64,000 bases of DNA, from positions 1 to 64,000 of the forward strand of contig DBTY01000034.1 of assembly GCA_002307295.1 (NCBI GenBank), given 5' to 3'. Within the stretch, counting starts at the first letter, position 1, and every line of letters begins with the position of its first letter. This document shows positions 16,843 to 26,096 of the stretch, one piece after another. The notes beneath the pieces are model-generated. The model was not told the origin of the DNA, made no database searches, and saw only the letters and a program-made list of their open reading frames with translations. This stretch comes from Ignavibacteriales bacterium UBA1304. GTDB taxonomy: Bacteria; Bacteroidota; Ignavibacteria; Ignavibacteriales; Ignavibacteriaceae. The translations under genes and the position numbers were made by a program.

Positions 16843-17649
16843 ATGAAAACAATATTTTGGTTTATCCTGTTGTTGATTCCTATTAATTCTATCGCCCAAT
16901 TCAATCCGGGGGCAAAACAAACAGCCTTATCAAATTCAGATGCGGCTATGAGCAACGATGTATTTGCTCTTTTCAATAACCCGGCCGGCATAGCTTCTCT
17001 CGCAGAGCGGGAGTTCGGCGCATTTTATTCCCCTTCCCCATTTGGTCTAAAGGAATTAGCGAACGGATATATTTGCTTTAACCAGCCTTTTACTTTTGGT
17101 TCTTTTGCTTTAGGACTTTCTACTTACGGTTTTGAACTCTACAAAGAGAACAAAATAACCCTCTGCTTTTCAAAAAAGTTTTTTAACGATTATTTAGCGG
17201 GCATCTCTGTAAACTATCTAAACGTTTCAATTAAAAACTATGGCAGTTCAGGAACGCTGATTTTTAATGCAGGTTTTCTGTGCCCGGTAGATAAAGATTT
17301 ATATTGGGGCGTCTATATAAATAATTTCACAAGAGCTTCTATAGGTTCCGATAACGACCAACTGCCAGTAGTGTTAAACACGGGCTTTTGCTTTATGCCT
17401 ATTGATAAGCTTTATTTGAATGCTGCTGTTGAAAAAGACATTGACTATAATCCGTCTCTCCGGTTTGGAGTTGAATATACTATTATCGATTTGCTTTCTC
17501 TAAGAAGCGGATTTTCAACTGAACCGGATTCTTTTTCTGCAGGAGTTGGAATCAACTATTCCCGCTTCAATTTAGATTATGCAATTATCAGTCACCCTGA
17601 TTTGGGGTTTACTCATCAATTCGGAATTATAATAAACATAGACAAATAA
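16843..17649 (+). CDS. PorV/UPF0164-like outer-membrane protein
   Basis: A 268-residue exported protein (signal peptide ending at SIA-Q). It shows the FadL/PorV-like opening ALSNSDAAMSNDVFALFNNPAGIA, then alternating beta-strands to a C-terminal GFTHQFGIIINI typical of an outer-membrane barrel. Such proteins include PorV and PorQ of type IX secretion, but short relatives have varied or unknown roles. I start at the ATG at 16843 rather than the TTG just before it. It is followed after 13 bp by another barrel-like gene, so the two are likely co-transcribed. Confidence 0.75.
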   Translation: MKTIFWFILLLIPINSIAQFNPGAKQTALSNSDAAMSNDVFALFNNPAGIASLAEREFGAFYSPSPFGLKELANGYICFNQPFTFGSFALGLSTYGFELYKENKITLCFSKKFFNDYLAGISVNYLNVSIKNYGSSGTLIFNAGFLCPVDKDLYWGVYINNFTRASIGSDNDQLPVVLNTGFCFMPIDKLYLNAAVEKDIDYNPSLRFGVEYTIIDLLSLRSGFSTEPDSFSAGVGINYSRFNLDYAIISHPDLGFTHQFGIIINIDK

Positions 17650-17662
17650 AATATTACAATAA

Positions 17663-19627
17663 ATGGTCATACTATTTTTTGCGTTATTTTTACTGACTTC
17701 AGGTGCTCTCTATAGCCAGGAAGACCTGACGTTTACAGAACAGGAAACAATTTCCGACCGGTTCTATGAAGCCTCGTTGGCCTCTGAAAACTCTTCTTCT
17801 TTGTTTGATTATTATGAAAGCGCGACTATAATACGCACAGAAATTAACTCAGCTTCGCTTGCCGATTTAATGAGAATCCCTTTTCTTAGTTATAACGCCG
17901 CCAGATTAATTTCAGATTACAGAAAAAGCTATGGCGTTATATTTTCTTTACGGGAATTATATTCTATTGACAATATCGACACGACCTCGTTAAAACTAGC
18001 TTCTCCTTTTTTTCTTATAAATGGCAAATGTTTTAGCTGCCCAGACACAAGCGGCCTTTCCAAATTTAATTTTCTAATGAGGAACAGTCTTTCATTTGAT
18101 CTTCAAAACAGGAAAGGATTTATCGAAAATAAATTCGAAGGCGACAAAATAAAATCGTATCAGAAGATCTCAGCTCAATTTAGAGATAAATATAGTTTTA
18201 CTTTGGTCGCCGCAAAAGACCCTGGAGAAAAATCGTACTCTGATTTTTCTTCTTTCAGTTTTTTTATGAAAAATAGCGGAATTATAAACGAGCTGGTACT
18301 TGGCGATTACCTTTTGGAATTTGGTCAGGGACTAGCATTATGGAATTGCTATGGCTTTTACAGAAGCATTGACGCGGCCGCCGATACAAAAAGAACTGAA
18401 AGAGAAATTGCGCCATATAGCGGAGCCAACGAAAATCAGTTTTTCCGCGGCTCTGCCATACAGTTAAAATACAAAAAATTTTCCGTGGATTTATTTTATT
18501 CATACAATAAGTTCGACGCTGGAATTGATACCGCATCTGGATTAATTGTTACTCGTCCGGTTTCCGGATTGCATAGAACGGTTACAGAACTGCTTTATAA
18601 AAAAAACGCATATGATAAAATAAACGGCATCAATTTAGGATTTGCTAACGAAGCCTTAAATGTAGGCTTATTGTTCTACAATAGCTCTTTAAGCGCAAAA
18701 CTTGCGCCAAACTCCCGTAATATTCCGGAAAAGAAAAATTTTAATTATACGTCGTTCTATTATAATTTTTATTCCGACATAATCGATTTATTTGGCGAAA
18801 CTGCTTACGACGGATTTTCTTTTGCCGGGATTAATTCTTTAAATTTTACCGCAAATAAAAACGTATCTTTTTTAGTTTCAGTAAGAAATTACTCCGGTTC
18901 TTATTTTAATATTCATTGTTCAGGTTTTGGCAAAAATTCCACTTCGGCTCAAAATGAAACAGGCGTATACTGGGGAGCGAAAATAAATACTGAAGCGGGT
19001 ATTTTCAATATCAACTTTGACATGTACAAATTTCCGCAGCCCATATATAACTCTGTATTTCCTTCTAGCGGAAGCGATTTTGTTTTTAATTTTTTCAGCA
19101 GAAAAATATTCTCGGTTGTGGTTTCGGCAAGATATATTTTGGAAAACAGCGAAACAAGCTCCGCAGATAGCCAGCAAAAAATAACTAAACAGAATTTTAA
19201 ATTTCAGTGCTCTGATATTACTTTTGGAAATACTACATTAAAAGAAGTATTTTCTTACACGGATTATAAAGTAAAACCAAACATCCTACGCGAAAAAGGC
19301 TATGCGTTTATACAGGACGTGACGTATAGACTAAATTCTTTGTTATCTGCCTCGGCCAGATTTGCGCTTTTTTCAACCGATTCATATAATACCGCAATCT
19401 ATGAATACGAAAAGGAAGTCCCGGGAACTACTTCTAATCCAGCTTTATACTTAAAGGGCGAAAGATTTTTCATTTTACTTAGCTATACCCCCATCCCCCG
19501 ACTTTATTTTTATTTAAAATACTCCGAAACCGTAAAACCGCTTGAAAAAACGTTAAGTTCTGCCGATAATGAAATATTGGGCAATATTGACAACAGATTC
19601 AGTTTTCAAATTGATATTAAATTCTAA
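17663..19627 (+). CDS. Outer-membrane protein with N-terminal helix-hairpin-helix
   Basis: A 654-residue exported protein with a signal peptide. Residues about 60-105 carry a ComEA-like helix-hairpin-helix (INSASLADLMRIPFL then a second helix AARLISDYRK). The remaining 500 residues alternate polar and hydrophobic as in a large barrel, with LEFGQGLALWN and a final aromatic strand ending in phenylalanine. The family is known in Bacteroidota as helix-hairpin-helix domain proteins of unknown function. A DNA-uptake role is tempting because ComEA uses the same motif, but nothing here proves it. Confidence 0.7.
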   Translation: MVILFFALFLLTSGALYSQEDLTFTEQETISDRFYEASLASENSSSLFDYYESATIIRTEINSASLADLMRIPFLSYNAARLISDYRKSYGVIFSLRELYSIDNIDTTSLKLASPFFLINGKCFSCPDTSGLSKFNFLMRNSLSFDLQNRKGFIENKFEGDKIKSYQKISAQFRDKYSFTLVAAKDPGEKSYSDFSSFSFFMKNSGIINELVLGDYLLEFGQGLALWNCYGFYRSIDAAADTKRTEREIAPYSGANENQFFRGSAIQLKYKKFSVDLFYSYNKFDAGIDTASGLIVTRPVSGLHRTVTELLYKKNAYDKINGINLGFANEALNVGLLFYNSSLSAKLAPNSRNIPEKKNFNYTSFYYNFYSDIIDLFGETAYDGFSFAGINSLNFTANKNVSFLVSVRNYSGSYFNIHCSGFGKNSTSAQNETGVYWGAKINTEAGIFNINFDMYKFPQPIYNSVFPSSGSDFVFNFFSRKIFSVVVSARYILENSETSSADSQQKITKQNFKFQCSDITFGNTTLKEVFSYTDYKVKPNILREKGYAFIQDVTYRLNSLLSASARFALFSTDSYNTAIYEYEKEVPGTTSNPALYLKGERFFILLSYTPIPRLYFYLKYSETVKPLEKTLSSADNEILGNIDNRFSFQIDIKF

Positions 19628-19641
19628 TATTTGTTATTTAT

Positions 19642-19672
19642 TTTGAAAATTTTTACTAAAGACTTATCTTGG
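19642..19672 (+). promoter_or_regulatory. Bacteroidota-type promoter (TTTG-N19-TATCTTGG)
   Basis: TTTG at 19642-19645, exactly 19 bases, then TATCTTGG at 19665-19672, one base off the TAnnTTTG -7 box. It lies about 44 bases before the ATG at 19716 and would drive the four-gene operon to 25980. Confidence 0.5.
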
Positions 19673-19715
19673 ATTCATTAATGAAAACAGATTTATAATT
19701 TTACTGGAGCAAAAT

Positions 19716-20780
19716 ATGTCAAAACTAAAATATTATATTTCCTTAATATTGATTTTATTTACGTCAAATTGCTTTGCTCAAGTCAGATATTTTGATTTTA
19801 ACATTCTACCGCTTCCATCGCTTGATATTGGTTCTATTGTCGTGCTAAACAATCTAAAAAACAGCCAGACAATATTTCAGGTAACAATTGAACCTTCAGG
19901 GCTTCCGGTAATTCTTGAAGGAAAGATTGCATGGAAAGACAATAATGCGTCTTCCTATTCCGAAGTTTTTTATTTCAAGACCAATAAATTCATTTCAAGA
20001 AATCTTTCTAATAATGATATAGGCAATTCAGATATAAAAATTGCAGAACATAGAACAAATTCCGATTTAATAAAGGAAGTTATAAAACGAGGCAAACCGA
20101 CAGGAGACTATCTTTTTACTATAAATCTGCTGACCCAAAACGGCGAAAGCTATCCCGGAATAAATAGTAGTATCGAGCGTCATTTACAATTTTCAAACCC
20201 TGCTCCTACTTTATCTATTAGCTCGCCAGAAGCTAACAGCGTTCAGGATGAAGGAAATGTTTTGGCTCAATGGACTCCAGTTATAGGGGCGTCAGATTAT
20301 TTAGTAAAAGTTGGCGTAAGAACAAACTCTTCGCAGGGACTTGAGGACGCCTTAAGCTCCGGTACTCCGTTAGCCAACAATAAAAGCGTAGGCAACGTAA
20401 CAAGCGTAAATTTAAGAACCGTACTTGACCGCCAATGGTCACGAGATCAGGAAATTGTTTTTCAGGTTATCGCTATTGCGCAGGGTTCAGGCGGAGATAA
20501 TAAAATATACAGTCAGCCGGTAAATTTCAAATTTAACAATGGAAACTCCGACTCATCTAAAACTACAAACGCAATCAGAAATAAAATGCAATTTGACGCT
20601 CTAAAAGAAAAACTTATGCATTTCAATAATTCTGCGATTCAGAAATTTTTTGCAAACGGCGCGTCTATTATTGGGACCACTGATGAGAACGGCTCTCAAA
20701 TATCGGAAACCGATCTCCAAAAGATTATTGACTATCTAAATAACAATCCTGATAAAATTACTGGCGTAGACTCCAAATAA
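19716..20780 (+). CDS. Secreted protein with Fn3-like domain, function unknown
   Basis: A 354-residue exported protein (signal peptide ending at CFA-Q). After an N-terminal beta-rich region, residues about 160-275 resemble a fibronectin-III/Ig-like fold: LSISSPEANSVQDEGNVLAQW, YLVKVGVR, then a strand ending in SQPVNFKF. A short helical C-terminal tail follows. I do not recognise the family. It is the first gene of an operon with FecR-domain, barrel and CHASE2-cyclase genes (gap to the next, 14 bp), so it is probably a periplasmic or surface part of that signalling unit. Confidence 0.65.
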   Translation: MSKLKYYISLILILFTSNCFAQVRYFDFNILPLPSLDIGSIVVLNNLKNSQTIFQVTIEPSGLPVILEGKIAWKDNNASSYSEVFYFKTNKFISRNLSNNDIGNSDIKIAEHRTNSDLIKEVIKRGKPTGDYLFTINLLTQNGESYPGINSSIERHLQFSNPAPTLSISSPEANSVQDEGNVLAQWTPVIGASDYLVKVGVRTNSSQGLEDALSSGTPLANNKSVGNVTSVNLRTVLDRQWSRDQEIVFQVIAIAQGSGGDNKIYSQPVNFKFNNGNSDSSKTTNAIRNKMQFDALKEKLMHFNNSAIQKFFANGASIIGTTDENGSQISETDLQKIIDYLNNNPDKITGVDSK

Positions 20781-20794
20781 ATAAAGAGAAAAAT

Positions 20795-21487
20795 ATGAAA
20801 AGTATATTGACAATAATTTGCGCTGTTATTTTACTGCAAAACATTTCTTTAAGTCAGGATAAAGCAAAAGCTAAAGAAAATGCAGTCGGCTATATAGATA
20901 AAATAATTAAAGAAATTCTATATTCAAGAAATGGAAAAGACTGGGAAAAACAAACAAAAAAAGGGCAAGCGCTAACTCCGTCTAATGAAATAAAAACGGA
21001 GAAAGACTGTTTTGCCATTGTTAAGTTTACCGATAATTCCGTATTAAGAATCCGCGAAAATTCATATCTTAAAATATACGCCGATGCCGCCGGAGAAGGG
21101 CGGAACAAAGGAATTAAGAAAAACGCTTATATAGATAAAGGCAGCGCGGGATTTAAGGTAGAAAAACAAAAAAACAATAATGAGTTTAAATTTACTACTC
21201 CAACTATGGTCGCGTCCATAAGAGGCACGGAAGGATTAGTTAAAATTGAAAGCGATACTTTGAGCATTTTAGCAGTCGAAAAAGGATTAGTATTTGTTGA
21301 AGGCTCTGGCGGTAAAAAACAAAACGGCAATGTGCCAGGCGGCAGCTATGCGCAGGTAAATGCCAGCGGAGAAGTATTAATAAAAGATATTGACCAAAAC
21401 ATTCAGAAAGAAATAGATAAAGCAAAAGAGATAAAGCAGCTTATCATAAAGACTGATAAGGGCGATTTAATAATTGATTATAAATAG
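20795..21487 (+). CDS. FecR-domain periplasmic protein
   Basis: A 230-residue exported protein with a signal peptide ending near LSQD. It has the FecR core: GKDWEKQTKKGQAL, AIVKFTDNSVLRI, and FTTPTMVASIRGTEG near residue 140. FecR domains sit in the periplasm and pass signals to membrane partners, often sigma/anti-sigma pairs. Here there is no sigma factor; the downstream gene set ends in a CHASE2 cyclase. FecR and CHASE2 modules are known to occur together, so this protein may be the periplasmic ligand or partner of the cyclase (inference). Confidence 0.85.
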   Translation: MKSILTIICAVILLQNISLSQDKAKAKENAVGYIDKIIKEILYSRNGKDWEKQTKKGQALTPSNEIKTEKDCFAIVKFTDNSVLRIRENSYLKIYADAAGEGRNKGIKKNAYIDKGSAGFKVEKQKNNNEFKFTTPTMVASIRGTEGLVKIESDTLSILAVEKGLVFVEGSGGKKQNGNVPGGSYAQVNASGEVLIKDIDQNIQKEIDKAKEIKQLIIKTDKGDLIIDYK

Positions 21488-21547
21488 AGCCTGTTACCGA
21501 TAACTAAAATAAATTAATCCGATTAATAAATATTTCACGGAATGTTA

Positions 21548-23956
21548 ATGAGATATATTAAATACTTTATAATTCATATTAAAATTATGCTCCTCCTTTG
21601 CGGATTGTTGTTTACGGTCAATAGCTATGCGCAAATAAGCAAATCAATCTCATCAATCACTAATACTCCCCCATTGCAAAATAGCGAATTAACCTTTAAC
21701 ATTGATTTATTTCAGTCGAACATGATTTCCAGAATTGTGTTTTTTTATAAGCCTTTTGGAGGCTCAGATTTCAAATCGCGCGAGGCTGTTCTTTCCGGCG
21801 CAAAAGCAGTAATTGTAATTCCTAAAGAAGACGTTAAACCCCCTGAACTTGAATACTATGTGACAATTGAATTTAAAGACGGCAGCTCAGAATCTTATCC
21901 GCTCGATTACCAAAAGACTAATGTGCCTGTAAATTTAAAAATAGATTTCTCCTTCCCTGAAGACGACGACGTAATTTTACTTAGCCCTGAACCGGGCTTC
22001 CGGTCTTCTTCAGCGGAACTTTTGTTTTCTATATCTTTATTGCACGCTTCATCTGAAGTGCAAAAGGACTCTACCAAAATTTTTATTGATAACTTTAATG
22101 TTACCGATAGAGCTCTGCTAATGGGCGATTTGATAAACTACTGCCCCGATAATTTTGAGCCTAAAATTCAATCCGGCGTTCATACTTTAAAAGTTGTTCT
22201 ATACGATACCTTAAACAGGGAGTTTCATACATTCAGGAGTAATTTTACAATTATCTCCGAAGATGAAGCCTCAATTGAAAAGACTCAGCTTTTCTATCAT
22301 TTAGACGCTACTGGCGAAATAAGAAACGAAAATATAAGCGCGCGTAATACTTTTTATAATAATCTTGGCGTAAATTTTACAGGCGAGTTAAGCGATTGGA
22401 AAATGTCAGCCGGAATTTATTTAACTTCAGAGGACAAGAGCTATCTTCAGCCGTATAATAGATATTCTCTTTCAATACAGAATAATTTTGCGCAGCTTGC
22501 TGTTGGCGATATAATGCCCCGTTTTCCAAGTCTAATACTTGACGGAAAAAGAGTAAGAGGCGTTTATGGCGACGTAAAAGCAGGCTCCGTAGAGGTCAAA
22601 TCCGTTTACGGAGAAGTTACAAGAGGAACTGACGGCAGACTTCTTCAAATGTTTACCGCGTCTGACGCGCCTTTAAGTTCTGATGTTATAAATATTGATT
22701 CGCTGAAATATGGGTATTCCAAAGGACAGGTTGTTTTAGGCGCGTATAAAAGGGATCTTTTAGCCGTAAGAGCTTCAATAGGCAGCGAGAACAGCTTTAT
22801 TTGGGGTTTGTCTTATCTACACGCAAAAGACCAGATTAGCTCTATAGAGTTTGGCTCGGCTCCTAAAGAAAACTTAGTACTTGGAACAGATTTTTCCTGG
22901 AGTCTTGATAATAACAATATTGTGCTTGCCGCTCAGGGAGCTTTTAGTTTAAATAATAACGATATTTCAACGGGAGCATTGAGCGACGAACTTATAGATT
23001 CCTTATTTAAAAAGGACGGAGGCTTAAATGCCGATCCGCAAAAAGTAAAAGACATAAAAAAAATTTTTGGAAAGTTTATTACTGTAAATCAGTATATAAG
23101 TCCTTTAAACCCGGCACAGCTTCCTACTTTGGCGGCCGAGTCTTCAATCTCGATTAACTATTTAGCAAATTCCTTAAAGGCTTCATATATATACCGCGGC
23201 AACGACTTCCAATCGTTCGGACAGCAATATACAAGAACGGACGTAGCAGGTTTGAATCTGAGCGATAGAGCGCGCCTGCTTAGCGATAAAATATTCCTTT
23301 CGGTAAGTTATGAGGACTTGAGGGACAACCTGCAAAACACAAAATTTGCAACGACCAATTATAAAACTTTTAATTCGTCAATCTCCGTTTTCCCTCGCAA
23401 TGAGTACCCTAACGTAGTCTTTGGATATAACAGATATAACAATGATAACAATCTTGTTACAACCGATACCAATAAAATGAACTATATTGTAAACGACGTA
23501 ACTAATAGATACTATACTCAGATCAGTTATGATTTTCAGCTGGGCGTTAAACAGCAGGCTTCTTTAAGTTATTCAATTTCTAACCGCGACGATAACAGTC
23601 CTGCTAATTACGACGTTAATAACACTGCCGTGTTTATGCAGTTAAATTCTTTTTGGGATCAGGGATATAATACGTTTGTTAATATCAGCGTAAATAATTC
23701 CAAGATCAAAGAATATGAATTAAATTATACCGGATTTTCTATTGGAGGCAGTCGTTCATTTTTAGAGAAAAAGCTTGACATTTCAGCCGATATAAACCCA
23801 ATTTTCGGAGATTTAAAAAGAGTCGCATATGAGTTGAGTGCGCAATACTCTGCATATACAAATTTAATGTTTACTCTTCAGTTCAGGTTCTTAACTTATC
23901 CAAATCAGCCGAACGATATAATTGCCGGATTAACTACACATTTTGGACTTAATTAA
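21548..23956 (+). CDS. Large exported beta-barrel-like protein, unknown function
   Basis: About 802 residues with a signal peptide ending at SYA-Q. The N-terminal 230 residues look like two Ig-like beta domains (FYKPFGGSDFKSRE; TKIFIDNFNVTD). From about 245 to the end the sequence alternates in barrel strands (NLGVNFTGELSDWKMSAGIY; QLAVGDIMPRFPSLILDGKR), ending in MFTLQFRFLTYP and a last strand GLTTHFGLN. I chose the ATG at 21548, which has a better ribosome-site spacing than the one at 21542. I do not recognise the family. It ends 5 bp before the cyclase gene. Confidence 0.65.
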   Translation: MRYIKYFIIHIKIMLLLCGLLFTVNSYAQISKSISSITNTPPLQNSELTFNIDLFQSNMISRIVFFYKPFGGSDFKSREAVLSGAKAVIVIPKEDVKPPELEYYVTIEFKDGSSESYPLDYQKTNVPVNLKIDFSFPEDDDVILLSPEPGFRSSSAELLFSISLLHASSEVQKDSTKIFIDNFNVTDRALLMGDLINYCPDNFEPKIQSGVHTLKVVLYDTLNREFHTFRSNFTIISEDEASIEKTQLFYHLDATGEIRNENISARNTFYNNLGVNFTGELSDWKMSAGIYLTSEDKSYLQPYNRYSLSIQNNFAQLAVGDIMPRFPSLILDGKRVRGVYGDVKAGSVEVKSVYGEVTRGTDGRLLQMFTASDAPLSSDVINIDSLKYGYSKGQVVLGAYKRDLLAVRASIGSENSFIWGLSYLHAKDQISSIEFGSAPKENLVLGTDFSWSLDNNNIVLAAQGAFSLNNNDISTGALSDELIDSLFKKDGGLNADPQKVKDIKKIFGKFITVNQYISPLNPAQLPTLAAESSISINYLANSLKASYIYRGNDFQSFGQQYTRTDVAGLNLSDRARLLSDKIFLSVSYEDLRDNLQNTKFATTNYKTFNSSISVFPRNEYPNVVFGYNRYNNDNNLVTTDTNKMNYIVNDVTNRYYTQISYDFQLGVKQQASLSYSISNRDDNSPANYDVNNTAVFMQLNSFWDQGYNTFVNISVNNSKIKEYELNYTGFSIGGSRSFLEKKLDISADINPIFGDLKRVAYELSAQYSAYTNLMFTLQFRFLTYPNQPNDIIAGLTTHFGLN

Positions 23957-23961
23957 ACTTA

Positions 23962-25980
23962 ATGAACCGGGATAAACATAAAAACCGAACCAGGCTGATA
24001 ATCGTAGTTTTATCGGCAATTTTTGTTATGCTTTTAACTCAATTGCCATTGTTAAAAAACAGTCCGATAAAGGAGCTGGAATTAAAATTAATCGATTCCC
24101 GTTTTGCCGAAAGAGGTCCGATTGCGAACAAAAACGCTCCCGGCGTAGTTTTAGTGGAGATAACAGAGAATACCTATAACGGTCTTCCATTTCCGCATGA
24201 CATAAAATCATGGCCAAGAAGCATATTTGCAAAACTTATACGAAACCTGACAAACGCAGGCGCAAAAGCTGTAGGCATAGACATAATAATGTCAAACCCC
24301 GATTTAATTTCCGCTAATAACGATTCAGTTTTGTTCAAAACAATTAAAGAATGTAAAAACGTAGTTTTAGCCGGAGAAATTCCGGAACAAAAAAGCGACA
24401 AATACAATCTTACAAATCTACATGAAAATTTCGGGAATATATTCTTCCCTGCCGATAGTTCCTTAGGAACAGTTCAGGTAGTTCAGGATAACGACGGCGT
24501 GTTACGCAGCTATATCCCTTATATGATATACTCTACCAACAACAACGATAACGCCGAAGTAAAAATTCCCACTTTCGGATTTGCTTTGCTAAATAAGTTT
24601 TTTGGAGCGGCCAATAGTTATACTGCTATAAACAATTCTTCTTATTTTTTATATGACGGTAAAACCATCCCCAAATTTAACAGCAATTCATTTTTAGTAA
24701 ATTTCTACGGAGAAAAAAAATATTTCCCCACATTTGATTTTTTAGATATCGTGGACGATAAAAGTTTTAAAACCGCTGATGAAATTAAGACGAACGAAGA
24801 GATAAATACGTGGGACGACCCAGGATATGGTCTTCTTAACAGCGGATTATTCAAAAACAAAATTGTTATTATAGGATCGGGCAATTACTTAGATAGAGAT
24901 ATCTTTCATGTTTCATATGCCGAAGGAATAAAACAGCCAGGCGAAGATAATTCAGCGGATTCAAAAAACGAAAACAGAATGTATGGAGTTATGTTCCATG
25001 CTACGGCAATTCAGAATATTCTAAACGGCGATTATATAAAAAAAGAATCCGGCTTTATTGAGTCCATAATCGTTTTATTATACGTTTTTGCGAGTTTTTA
25101 TCTTACATACTACATCAAAAAAATAAAATCAAAATATAGTTTAGCTATTGAGTTTATTTTTCTTGCAGTATTAGCCGGACTTTTCTTTGCTATAAAAGCA
25201 ATTTCATTTTACGCTTTTTCACATTATAATTATTTAATGTCCGTTTCAGCTCCCTGCCTTGCGTTAGTTATTGGTTATGTGAACAGTTCGGCATATGAAT
25301 ACATAGCTGAAAAAAGGCAAAAGGTAATTATAAAAAAAATGTTCAGCCAGTATGTAAATTCAACCATAGTAGACGAGCTTGTAAACAACCCTGATAAGCT
25401 AATGCTTAAAGGGGAAATGAAGGACATTACCATACTATTCAGCGACATAGAAGGTTTTTCTTCCTTTTCAGAATCTATGGAGCCAGAAAACCTGGTGCAA
25501 TTTTTAAATGATTTTTTTGACGAAATGACCAAAATAGTAATTGAAGAGAACGGAACGCTGGATAAGTTCATAGGCGATTCCGTCATGGCTTTTTGGGGCG
25601 CGCCTCTTAGTATCGAAAACCACGCTCTATCTGCCTGTAAAGCGGCTCTTAAAATGCAAAGCAAACTTGACGAACTACAATCCGGCTGGAAAGCGAAAGG
25701 TTATCCGGCATTAAAAATGAGGATAGGAATCAACTCCGGTGAAGCGATTGTTGGCAATGTAGGGGGTAAACGAAGGTTTAATTATACGGTTATGGGGAAT
25801 AACGTAAACATAGCTTCGCGCTTAGAAGGCGCAAATAAACAATACGGAACTAAAATTATTGCAAGCGCCGATACTTATAAAAGAGTGATGAACAATTTCG
25901 TTTTTAATGAACTGGGCGGCATAACGCCTAAAGGGATATCCAAAGAAATACGCATATATGAAGTCCTAAATGAAATGTAG
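23962..25980 (+). CDS. CHASE2-domain class III adenylate cyclase
   Basis: A 672-residue membrane enzyme that would make cAMP from ATP. TM1 is near residues 13-31. A periplasmic CHASE2 sensor follows (VVLVEITENTYNGLPFP; AVGIDIIMSNPD), then three membrane segments near 360-430, and the cyclase catalytic domain near 487-665. Metal-binding Asp residues are in ILFSDIEGF and FIGDSV. Base-selecting residues read Lys in DKFIGD and Thr in NYTVMG, the K/T pair of adenylate cyclases; NNVNIASRLEGA supplies the transition-state Asn and Arg. It is last in the operon with the FecR protein and two exported proteins, which probably feed the CHASE2 sensor. Confidence 0.9.
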   Translation: MNRDKHKNRTRLIIVVLSAIFVMLLTQLPLLKNSPIKELELKLIDSRFAERGPIANKNAPGVVLVEITENTYNGLPFPHDIKSWPRSIFAKLIRNLTNAGAKAVGIDIIMSNPDLISANNDSVLFKTIKECKNVVLAGEIPEQKSDKYNLTNLHENFGNIFFPADSSLGTVQVVQDNDGVLRSYIPYMIYSTNNNDNAEVKIPTFGFALLNKFFGAANSYTAINNSSYFLYDGKTIPKFNSNSFLVNFYGEKKYFPTFDFLDIVDDKSFKTADEIKTNEEINTWDDPGYGLLNSGLFKNKIVIIGSGNYLDRDIFHVSYAEGIKQPGEDNSADSKNENRMYGVMFHATAIQNILNGDYIKKESGFIESIIVLLYVFASFYLTYYIKKIKSKYSLAIEFIFLAVLAGLFFAIKAISFYAFSHYNYLMSVSAPCLALVIGYVNSSAYEYIAEKRQKVIIKKMFSQYVNSTIVDELVNNPDKLMLKGEMKDITILFSDIEGFSSFSESMEPENLVQFLNDFFDEMTKIVIEENGTLDKFIGDSVMAFWGAPLSIENHALSACKAALKMQSKLDELQSGWKAKGYPALKMRIGINSGEAIVGNVGGKRRFNYTVMGNNVNIASRLEGANKQYGTKIIASADTYKRVMNNFVFNELGGITPKGISKEIRIYEVLNEM

Positions 25981-26006
25981 TTGAAAAGTATATATTATTT
26001 TATCCT

Positions 26007-26037
26007 TTTCATTTGATTTTCATAATTTTTATATTTG
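26007..26037 (+). promoter_or_regulatory. Candidate Bacteroidota promoter for hybrid kinase
   Basis: TATATTTG at 26030-26037 is a full TAnnTTTG match, with TTTC (one off TTTG) 19 bases upstream. It lies 60 bases before the ATG at 26097. Confidence 0.4.
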
Positions 26038-26096
26038 TTATTGTAATTAATTTAATCACCTTCGGGCAAAGTTTCATTTAGCACAAAAGGATAAAA

